Part shown: positions 1-5,622 of the stretch, one piece after another | Position numbering within the stretch: position 1 is the stretch's first letter | Layout of the letters: each line of letters begins with the position of its first letter | Assembly (NCBI GenBank): GCA_002364735.1 | Contig: DEZB01000067.1 | Span: forward strand, 1 to 17,348 | Length of the DNA stretch: 17,348 nucleotides | Reading direction: 5' to 3' | From: Bacteroidales bacterium UBA3143 | Lineage (GTDB): Bacteria; Bacteroidota; Bacteroidia; Bacteroidales; Dysgonomonadaceae | Position numbers and translations under genes: made by a program | Notes under the pieces: model-generated | The model's database searches: none | Told to the model about the DNA's origin: nothing | The model's input: the letters and a program-made list of their open reading frames with translations, nothing else

Positions 1-30
1 CTATATCAGGGAATGACAATGAAGATGTGG

Positions 31-72
31 GGTGTGTGGTATGAGTTTTGGGATATGTGGTATGGGTTGTGG
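31..72 (+). repeat. Phased heptamer tract, copy 1
   Basis: Six consecutive 7-base units begin with G and keep register (ggtgtgt, ggtatga, gttttgg, gatatgt, ggtatgg, gttgtgg). The plus strand here has no C. It directly precedes the 85-107 hairpin. Confidence 0.75.
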
Positions 73-84
73 TAAGCAGCCGTA

Positions 85-107
85 GAGACGCCGATTTATC
101 GCGTCTC
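85..107. repeat. GAGACG/CGTCTC hairpin repeat, copy 1
   Basis: GAGACG (85-90) pairs with CGTCTC (102-107). Inside a one-base bulge, CGA pairs with TCG around a TTTA loop. The same hairpin recurs at 286-308, 706-728 and 1328-1350 with only the bulged base changing (C or A). Diverged relatives are at 17035-17058 and 17272-17300. Confidence 0.85.
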
Positions 108-125
108 GGTGAAGCCTTGCAATCC

Positions 126-230
126 GCCCCCCAACCCCCTAAAGGTGGAGCTGGTTACTGCAGTATTTAATCATCAATTCAGCCTAAAACTTGCATAATG
201 CAAAGTCCCCTTTAGGGGATTTAGGGGCAG
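126..230. repeat. C-rich/G-rich inverted-repeat element, copy 1
   Basis: A left arm rich in C with core CCCCCTAAAGG (126-150) and a right arm CAAAGTCCCC-TTTAGGGG-ATTTAGGGGCAG (201-230) are imperfect inverted repeats. They enclose a roughly 50-base spacer containing TTTAATCATCAA. Each arm's core (CCCCTAAAGGGG type) is itself palindromic. Similar arms are common in intergenic DNA of Bacteroidota (recollection, not searched). Confidence 0.8.
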
Positions 231-243
231 AATATAGAAGAAT

Positions 244-276
244 GGGTTGTGAGGTGTGGGATATGTGGTATGGGGA
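244..276 (+). repeat. Heptamer tract, copy 2 (short)
   Basis: A short G/T-rich run with units such as ggttgtg, aggtgtg and ggatatg, lying between the inverted-repeat element and the next hairpin. It is the same module as at 31-72 and is repeated almost exactly at about 1287-1318. Confidence 0.6.
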
Positions 277-285
277 ACAGCCGTA

Positions 286-308
286 GAGACGACGATTTAT
301 CGCGTCTC
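286..308. repeat. GAGACG/CGTCTC hairpin repeat, copy 2
   Basis: GAGACG (286-291), bulged A (292), then the CGATTTATCG core (293-302) and CGTCTC (303-308). The stem is unchanged from copy 1; only the bulged base differs. Confidence 0.85.
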
Positions 309-523
309 GGGGGGAGAATGGGAGAATAATTGACAATTGGTCTGGGAGTACATCCAAATGTGTAATAGTTACACGCTGCTATAACATTTAAGCCTGATAT
401 AATGCCACCCCTTTCGGGGTTTTGGTACTTTCTATCTTGTTTATGCTATAATAATATCAACCCGCTGGGTTTAGTCAATACATCTCTACAAATGCCCTGC
501 ATTGTCATCCTTCTAAAAGCCAA
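309..523. repeat. Direct duplicate of the 3' flank of the terminal GH43 gene
   Basis: This segment matches 1351-1565 at a constant offset of 1042, with about nine differences by eye in about 210 bases. It contains the hairpin GTGTAA-tag-TTACAC (360-374), a CCCC/GGGG hairpin (407-420), an AACCC-gct-GGGTT hairpin (459-471), and a copy of the GH43 stop codon with its last codons (minus strand, about 515-523). The similarity stops there and no gene body follows. It therefore looks like the remnant of a duplicated or deleted paralogue end. Confidence 0.85.
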
Positions 524-597
524 CACCTAAAACCTTACAGCTTTTTTCTATTAATCCTTAAATGCCTGACTCAGATAGTTGAGGTGGAAAAATTGCG

Positions 598-694
598 GTA
601 TGAGGTGTGTGATTTGAGTTACGAGATATTGACAGGAGGTATGTGACATGGGGTGTGTGGTATGAGTTTTGGGATATGTGGTCTGGGTTGTGGT
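598..694 (+). repeat. Long heptamer tract, copy 3
   Basis: About fourteen G-starting heptamers run in near-perfect register, with one six-base unit near 633-638. The second half (652-694) repeats 31-72 almost exactly at offset 621. Confidence 0.75.
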
Positions 695-705
695 AAACAG
701 CCGTA

Positions 706-728
706 GAGACGCCGATTTATCGCGTCTC
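706..728. repeat. GAGACG/CGTCTC hairpin repeat, copy 3
   Basis: The sequence is identical to copy 1, with bulged base C at 712, and the same flanks (cagccgta before, ggtgaagccttg after). Confidence 0.85.
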
Positions 729-745
729 GGTGAAGCCTTGCAATC

Positions 746-870
746 CGCCCCCAACCCCCTCGTATGTTTGCAGATATCTAAAGGTGGAGCTGGTTACTGC
801 AGTATTTAATCATCAATTCAGCCTAAAAACTTGCATAATGCAAAGTCCCCTTTAGGGGATTTAGGGGCAG
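746..870. repeat. C-rich/G-rich inverted-repeat element, copy 2, interrupted
   Basis: The right arm (841-870) is identical to copy 1. The left arm is split by 19 extra bases (761-779) exactly at the centre of its CCCCCT|AAAGG palindrome. The inserted stretch ends in the palindrome AGATATCT (772-779). Confidence 0.8.
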
Positions 871-943
871 AATATAGAAGAATGGGTTGAGAGTTTTGGG
901 ATATGTGGTATGAGGCATTGACAGTATGGGGTATGGGGTGTGT

Positions 944-1102
944 TAGTGTGGCAATGCTCAGCACTTTATCTGTGAAATCTGCTTTATTCATAAAGTACCG
1001 AAGGTATTTTGAATAATCTGTTTTTTTGAAATTCAACAGCTTATAGAATTCATCGAAAATAGAAACTCCTTCGAATATATTTTGACTAAACAAATCTGAG
1101 AA
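944..1102 (-). pseudogene. Possible remnant of an unrecognised gene
   Basis: Between two repeat copies, about 50 codons on the minus strand read like ordinary protein (IFEGVSIFDEF, then KLLNFKKTDYSKYLRYF, then NKADFTDKVLSIATL). The frame then runs straight into translated heptamer repeat at about position 944. No credible start codon or upstream gene body is present; the only local start is a TTG at 1091-1093. I do not recognise the family. It may be a gene fragment cut off by repeat expansion, or just a chance open frame in unique DNA. Confidence 0.2.
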
Positions 1103-1165
1103 AATCTGTGGTATCTGTGGTTTAAAAAACCTTTCGAATTTGAACGCCGCTGAAGCCTTGCAATC

Positions 1166-1272
1166 CGCCCCCCCAGCCCCCTAAAGGGGGAGCTGGTTAC
1201 TGCAGTATTTAATCATCAATTCAGCCTAAAACTTGCATAATGCAAAGTCCCCTTTAGGGGATTTAGGGGCAG
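1166..1272. repeat. C-rich/G-rich inverted-repeat element, copy 3
   Basis: This copy has the most perfect left arm (CCCCCTAAAGGGGGAG core) and an uninterrupted right arm (1243-1272). Its spacer is the same as in copy 1. It begins the duplicated block that ends in the GH43 gene. Confidence 0.8.
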
Positions 1273-1327
1273 AATATAGAATAATGGGTTGTGAGGTGGG
1301 GGATATGTGGTATGGGGAACAGCCGTA

Positions 1328-1350
1328 GAGACGACGATTTATCGCGTCTC
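1328..1350. repeat. GAGACG/CGTCTC hairpin repeat, copy 4
   Basis: GAGACG (1328-1333), bulged A (1334), CGATTTATCG core (1335-1344) and CGTCTC (1345-1350). It is identical to copy 2, as expected from the duplication. Confidence 0.85.
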
Positions 1351-1565
1351 GGGGGGAGAATGGGGGAATAATTGACAATTGGACTGGGAGTACATGCAAA
1401 TGTGTAATAGTTACACGTTGCTATAACATTTAAGCCTGATATAATGCTACCCCTTTCGGGGTTTTGCTACTTTCTATCTTGTTTATGCTATAATAATATC
1501 AACCCGCTGGGTTTAGTCAATACGCCTCTACAAATACCCTGCATTGTCATCCTTCTAAAAGCCAA
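1351..1565. repeat. Second copy of the GH43 3'-flank duplication
   Basis: Partner of 309-523. This copy is joined to the intact GH43 gene and includes its stop codon at 1555-1557 and the last codons. It is probably the original, with 309-523 derived from it or from a lost paralogue. Confidence 0.85.
1449..1513 (-). terminator. Two hairpins downstream of the GH2-GH93-GH43 genes
   Basis: On the minus strand, about 40 bases past the GH43 stop, the transcript would form AACCC-AGC-GGGTT (1513-1501) and then ACCCC-GAAA-GGGGT (1462-1449), the latter with a GNRA-type tetraloop. Neither is followed by a long U run on this strand; on the plus strand the second hairpin is followed only by TTTT. They could be weak terminators or 3'-end stabilising structures. 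Both are conserved in the duplicate at 407-471. Confidence 0.35.
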
Positions 1566-2559
1566 ATACAGGTTTATCCGCTTTCAGCGAAGGAGAATTA
1601 CCCTCAACATAAGGCCAATTGTCTTTCCATTTTACCTGATCTAACATTAAGACACGCCCTCTCGGATTATCAACAGATACAGCATGATAGAGTATCCAAT
1701 CTTGTTCTTTACTGTCTTGAACTATTTCTGAATTGTGACCCGTACCTACAAACTTGGAGTTTTTTCGAATTACAATCTCATGCTGGTTGTCCATCATCGA
1801 TTTGCCATACTTATCCAAATAAGGTCCAAATAGATTGTCGGAACGTCCAACCACTGTTGTGTAGGTGCTATTCAAACCCTCACAGCAAGTTCCAATAGAA
1901 GCAAACATGTAATAGAATCCATTGCGTTTATGTATATAAACCCCCTCATAAGCTGTTCCAGCTATTTGTTGTTTTACAGCATTTGATTTCACAGAAAGTG
2001 CATCATCCGATAATTCAATCGCATAGATTCCACGGAAACTGCCCCAAAAAAGATACTTCTTTCCATCTTCTTCAATATAAAATTGATCAATAGAATTTTG
2101 TACATCAATTTCGTTACTTCTAAACAGTTTGCCCTTATCTGTAAATGGACCCTCGGGTTTATCTGCTGTTGCAACTCCTATTCCAGCAGTCCATTCGCCA
2201 CCCCAAACCGACATTGAGTAATAGAGAACATATTGATTATTGATGTAGTTAATGTCGGGAGCCCACAATCCACCTTGTGGTTCAAAACTTGGACGTGATT
2301 GATCTGTAAAAGCTGTCCCCACATTTTCCCATTTCACTAAATCTTTCGATCTATGAATTGGGGTGTTGCGTATATCCTCTGTGGCATATAGATAGAAATA
2401 TCCGTCTTCTGCTTTAATAATAGTGGGATCGGGCAAACTATAATTAATCACAGGATTACTGTATGTTTTAGTATCTTCAGGTTTTGGTGTTTCAGTATCG
2501 CTGCTTTTACATGACGTTAATAACACCACTAACATAAATAGTTTTATGGTTGAAATCAT
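1555..2559 (-). CDS. GH43 family glycoside hydrolase, lipoprotein (arabinanase/arabinofuranosidase type)
   Basis: This is an inverting five-bladed-propeller glycosidase, probably acting on alpha-L-arabinan at the cell surface or in the periplasm. The 334-residue product starts with a lipoprotein signal ending in LLTSC (Cys17), which fixes the ATG at 2559. The GH43 triad is visible: Asp44 in LPDPT (base), Asp158 in NSIDQF (pKa modulator) and Glu205 in YEGVY (acid). His275 in GTGHNSE is where GH43 enzymes place the metal-liganding histidine. The layout and a GTCCEGLNSTY segment resemble endo-type arabinanases of Bacteroides arabinan PULs (recalled, not searched). The start lies 4 bp after the GH93-like gene's stop, so the two are co-transcribed, and it is the last gene of the run. 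Its last codons and 3' flank are duplicated at about 515-523. GH43 is certain; substrate and endo/exo mode are inferred. Confidence 0.9.
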   Translation of the reverse strand: MISTIKLFMLVVLLTSCKSSDTETPKPEDTKTYSNPVINYSLPDPTIIKAEDGYFYLYATEDIRNTPIHRSKDLVKWENVGTAFTDQSRPSFEPQGGLWAPDINYINNQYVLYYSMSVWGGEWTAGIGVATADKPEGPFTDKGKLFRSNEIDVQNSIDQFYIEEDGKKYLFWGSFRGIYAIELSDDALSVKSNAVKQQIAGTAYEGVYIHKRNGFYYMFASIGTCCEGLNSTYTTVVGRSDNLFGPYLDKYGKSMMDNQHEIVIRKNSKFVGTGHNSEIVQDSKEQDWILYHAVSVDNPRGRVLMLDQVKWKDNWPYVEGNSPSLKADKPVFGF

Positions 2560-2563
2560 ATTT

Positions 2564-3712
2564 TTAATTCTTTAAAATTTCTCCTTTAATAATCCATATA
2601 CCTATCTTATCTGACTGAAAGTTGGTAGATGAAAGTGCAGCAACTTCTCCTTTACCCAAATCAGTTAAAGCGTTCCATTTGGCTTCTTTGCCAAGCGGTA
2701 CATTAAACGGACGAGATGGATTTTTGAAATTGCTCGTTGTATTGCTCACCACCACTTCCATTGTCGAAAGCTCCCAATTGGTTGTTCGATTGTAGGTAGT
2801 TTGGTAAGATAATAAATAGACTCCTATGTCAGTCTTTATGATGTATGGAGCACCAGCATAGACCTTAGATGGCAGTGGATTTGATAAAGCATTATGTCTT
2901 TTATCCGATGTGTCAGTTACAGCAGTCGACCAACTATCTTTTAAGTTGCTACATACAATATAAGGATGAAACATACCAGCCACATTGTCTTCAATTGAAA
3001 CAACAATATCCTCACCATCTATAACAGCTGTAGGCATTCCATCTCTATGACCTTTTCTAAAACTGACAGTTGTAGCATCAGAATCCCATGTCATTCCGTT
3101 ATCGTTTGACGAAAGCATTGATATTTCCTGTTCGTCACTTTCAGTGTATGGATATTCATTTGCAAAATAAACGTGTAATGTTCCATCAGGTAAAGCAAGA
3201 AATGATGGTTCCCAACATCCATCTCTAAAATAGGTTGATGCTTCATATATCACTTGTTCTTCACCCCAAGTTACACCATTATCTGTACTACGTTTCAACG
3301 CAATTGAAAATGGATAAACACCTTCTTTTGCAGGTCTAAGGTTGCAAGCAAGTAGTAAATCTCCATTACTTAGCTGAATGAATTCAGGATTTGTAATGTT
3401 TATTTTAGATGATTGATCTTTATCACTATATTCAAAACTCTCATATATAATGGTTGGTTCACTCCATGTGGAACCCTCATCCAAGCTTCTTTTAAGTGCC
3501 ACATCTCCCTTACCATTTTCGTAAACCACCATTAAAGAATTATCCTTAATTCGGTTCATTCTTGGATAAAATCCCGTTTCAGCAATACACGTTAGTGTTT
3601 CACTATTCCATTTTACAGAATATTCAAGCGATTTATTCTTATCTTCCTCATTCTGACATGAAATGAGGAAGATAAATAAGAAACCTAATATTAGTCGTTG
3701 AGTATGTTGCAT
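2564..3712 (-). CDS. BNR/Asp-box propeller lipoprotein, GH93-like exo-alpha-1,5-arabinanase candidate
   Basis: The 382-residue product has a signal peptide ending in FLISC (Cys19), so it is probably an outer-membrane lipoprotein. Three Asp-boxes (SxDxGxTW) at residues 76-83, 142-149 and 202-209 show a sialidase-type beta-propeller. I do not see the FRIP motif of GH33 sialidases. Length and context fit GH93, whose members release arabinobiose from linear arabinan. Glu168 in CWEPS and Glu241 in VSIEDN sit close to where I recall the two catalytic glutamates of fungal Arb93A (about 170 and 242). That correspondence is from memory. The gene overlaps the end of the GH2 gene by 22 bp and is followed 4 bp later by GH43, so all three are translated from one mRNA. 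The alternative is an uncharacterised BNR-repeat sialidase-like enzyme. Confidence 0.65.
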   Translation of the reverse strand: MQHTQRLILGFLFIFLISCQNEEDKNKSLEYSVKWNSETLTCIAETGFYPRMNRIKDNSLMVVYENGKGDVALKRSLDEGSTWSEPTIIYESFEYSDKDQSSKINITNPEFIQLSNGDLLLACNLRPAKEGVYPFSIALKRSTDNGVTWGEEQVIYEASTYFRDGCWEPSFLALPDGTLHVYFANEYPYTESDEQEISMLSSNDNGMTWDSDATTVSFRKGHRDGMPTAVIDGEDIVVSIEDNVAGMFHPYIVCSNLKDSWSTAVTDTSDKRHNALSNPLPSKVYAGAPYIIKTDIGVYLLSYQTTYNRTTNWELSTMEVVVSNTTSNFKNPSRPFNVPLGKEAKWNALTDLGKGEVAALSSTNFQSDKIGIWIIKGEILKN

Positions 3713-5505
3713 ATCTCTTGATTAACTTTTCTCACCCTTGACTCATCTAATTTTATAATATCCCGATCATAAGTAATTAACCCATTCACTTCCACTTCTA
3801 CATCAGTTGTTTGCGTGTACACAGCTGCGGAAAATCCTTGGCGTATGAGTTGTTTCAATTGCTCGGCATACTTTACATATTCGTCAGTAACTTTCTTTTC
3901 ACTGTCAAACTGGATATAACCCCAATTTCTATCAGGTTCCCACAGATGACCCTTAATAGCCCAACCTATTCCTCCATATTCTCCCAACACTGTTGCACGC
4001 TGAGCATCATATAAATACATCGTTGGATTTGGATAGTGATGCAGGTCAAGCATATCGCCTACAGTGTAATGGTTTCCACCACTTGCAGGATTAACTAAAC
4101 GAGAAGGATCGTAGTTTTTTGTCCAATTAGAAATTTCTTCGGTTTTAAATTGTCCCCACGCTTCATTAAATGGAACCCAAACAGCAATGGAAGGGTAGGA
4201 GTAGAGATAATCGATGACCTCTTTCCACTCTTTCCTGAAGTTGTTCTCAGATTCTTGACTTCTTGCCCTTTCCACTCCCGTAAAATAGTTGCGCATTTGC
4301 CACTCAGGACTTCTATCACCATTTGGCATGTCTTGCCAAACGATCATACCAAGCTGATCGCAATGCATGTACCAACGCGCTGGCTCCACCTTCACGTGTT
4401 TGCGAATCATATTGAAACCCAAATCTTTTGTTTTTTGCACATCAAAAAGCAGGGCTTCATCAGTTGGAGCTGTGTAAAGTCCATCGGGCCACCATCCTTG
4501 GTCTAACGGACCAAATTGGAACAGGTTCTTATTATTGAGTTGCAGACGAACAATACCTTTATCATCTCTTTTCATAGAGTATTTGCGCATTGCGGCATAA
4601 CTATCCACTTTATCAACTTGTTTGTCGTTACTCCATAGCTCCACTTCAACAGCATACAAAAAAGGATCTTCGGGCGACCATAGCTTCATATTATTTGGCA
4701 TAGCCACTTCAACAGGAAGATCATTTATAGATTGAGCAGTTGCAATTACACTTGCTCCATCTTTTACTTTCACCACAACTTTGTCCGTTGCACTTTTAAC
4801 GTTGGCGAAGGTTTCAACTTGCAATATTTTTGAATCAATGTTTGGAGTGATTTTAATATTCTCAATGTGTTTTTCAGGTACAGGCTCAATCCATACTGTT
4901 TGCCATATGCCACTAACGGGTGTATACCATATTCCTTCGGGCTTATTTACTTGTTTGCCTCGAGGTTGATAACCGTTATCAGTAGGATCCCACACTCTAA
5001 CTACAACTTTATTAGAACCTGATTTATTTAATGCAGGAGTTATATCGAAGTTAAATGGAGTGTATCCACCTGTATGTTCTCCAACTTTCACATCATTCAC
5101 CCACACATCTGCCTTCCAATCCACAGCACCAAAATGAAGCAACACATTGTTGTTTTTCCATTTAGTAGGAACAGTGAATTCACGCTGATACCAAAGTTCA
5201 TTCTCTTTCCCCAGCATTTTTTGCACCCCAGAAAGACTTGACTCCACTGCAAATGGCACCAATATTTCTCCGTCAAATGTGGATGGCTGTTGCTCTCCAA
5301 CAGGAAGTATGGCATAATTCCACAAACCGTTTAGATTTTGCCATTCTGCACGCTCCATTATTGGGCGAGGATATTCAGGCAACACATTGTTTACATCTAT
5401 TTCAGATGCCCACCTTGTTTTAATCTTATTACCCGCTGGCTGCCATTGTGCAGCAAGGGTAAATGTTAGAAAAAGCGTTAGAAATAACGTCAGTCTTGTT
5501 TTCAT
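3691..5505 (-). CDS. GH2 family glycoside hydrolase, exported (beta-galactosidase-like)
   Basis: This is a retaining GH2 enzyme of 604 residues from the ATG at 5505. I prefer that start to the in-frame ATG at 5580 because it begins directly with a type I signal peptide (MKTRLTLFLTLFLTFTLAAQ); the longer form adds 25 polar residues in front of it. Domain order is the sugar-binding jelly roll (about 40-205), the Ig-like linker domain (about 210-305) and the TIM barrel (about 310-600). The acid/base is Glu448 in FNEAWGQ and the nucleophile is Glu509 in VLGEYGG, so the site looks complete. There is no lipobox, so the product is probably periplasmic, unlike the neighbouring lipoprotein hydrolases. 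It begins 117 bp after the HTCS stop and overlaps the GH93-like gene by 22 bp. Substrate is uncertain: beta-galactoside, beta-glucuronide or another terminal sugar on arabinan or arabinogalactan. Confidence 0.88.
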   Translation of the reverse strand: MKTRLTLFLTLFLTFTLAAQWQPAGNKIKTRWASEIDVNNVLPEYPRPIMERAEWQNLNGLWNYAILPVGEQQPSTFDGEILVPFAVESSLSGVQKMLGKENELWYQREFTVPTKWKNNNVLLHFGAVDWKADVWVNDVKVGEHTGGYTPFNFDITPALNKSGSNKVVVRVWDPTDNGYQPRGKQVNKPEGIWYTPVSGIWQTVWIEPVPEKHIENIKITPNIDSKILQVETFANVKSATDKVVVKVKDGASVIATAQSINDLPVEVAMPNNMKLWSPEDPFLYAVEVELWSNDKQVDKVDSYAAMRKYSMKRDDKGIVRLQLNNKNLFQFGPLDQGWWPDGLYTAPTDEALLFDVQKTKDLGFNMIRKHVKVEPARWYMHCDQLGMIVWQDMPNGDRSPEWQMRNYFTGVERARSQESENNFRKEWKEVIDYLYSYPSIAVWVPFNEAWGQFKTEEISNWTKNYDPSRLVNPASGGNHYTVGDMLDLHHYPNPTMYLYDAQRATVLGEYGGIGWAIKGHLWEPDRNWGYIQFDSEKKVTDEYVKYAEQLKQLIRQGFSAAVYTQTTDVEVEVNGLITYDRDIIKLDESRVRKVNQEICNILND

Positions 5506-5573
5506 GTAAAAATAGTTTTTGAATTTTATACGATTAAAATACTTACTGATACGAAAATACATGTTATTACACT

Positions 5574-5598
5574 GTATCATTATAAAATATGAATCAAA
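5574..5598 (-). promoter_or_regulatory. Possible promoter/operator ahead of the GH2 gene
   Basis: In the 117 bp between HTCS and GH2, the minus strand reads TTTGAT followed within a few bases by TTTTAT. This resembles the TTTGATATAAA...TTTTAT arrangement upstream of susC (15350-15374). TTTG is the Bacteroidota -33 element. I see no clean TAnnTTTG -7 box at the right distance. It would fit a second HTCS-activated start for GH2-GH93-GH43, but the match is short and the DNA is AT-rich. Confidence 0.25.
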
Positions 5599-5622
5599 GG
5601 ATGCAATATTTATCTCAATCTG

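Larger units (their letters stand above)
24..1565. repeat. Gene-free composite repeat tract left of the PUL
   Basis: This stretch has no convincing intact gene. It is a patchwork of three recurring modules: G/T-rich heptamer runs, a GAGACG...CGTCTC hairpin, and a C-rich/G-rich inverted-repeat element. Two non-repeat islands (about 524-597 and 944-1150) lie between them. Three long near-copies are visible: about 28-246 matches about 648-887, and about 111-523 matches about 1152-1565. The same modules in a more diverged form lie at 16958-17348, on the other side of the PUL. Open frames here are translated repeat and are not annotated as genes. Confidence 0.9.

Noticed and set aside
551..754. 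Minus-strand open frame of 67 codons
   Set aside because: Nearly all of it is translated heptamer, hairpin and C-rich repeat (TTTQTTYPKTHTTHP-type low complexity). There is no protein-like core or start context.
24..1320. CRISPR array
   Set aside because: The repeats are not separated by unique spacers of constant length. Heptamers are contiguous, the larger modules differ from each other, and no cas gene is present.
1444..1644. Plus-strand open frame crossing the end of the GH43 gene
   Set aside because: It overlaps the duplicated 3' flank and the antisense strand of a certain GH43 coding region, and its composition shows no domain.
2564..3712. GH33 sialidase
   Set aside because: Asp-boxes are present, but I see no FRIP motif or recognisable arginine triad, and no sialic-acid genes are nearby. 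GH93 fits the arabinan context better.
4150..4506. Plus-strand open frames antisense to the GH2, SusD and SusC genes (for example 4150-4506 and 11110-11406)
   Set aside because: They are shadows of strongly supported minus-strand genes, with no domain, no promoter context and atypical composition.
5506..5580. Longer GH2 start at the ATG ending at 5580
   Set aside because: It adds 25 polar or aromatic residues in front of a well-formed signal peptide that begins at the ATG at 5505.
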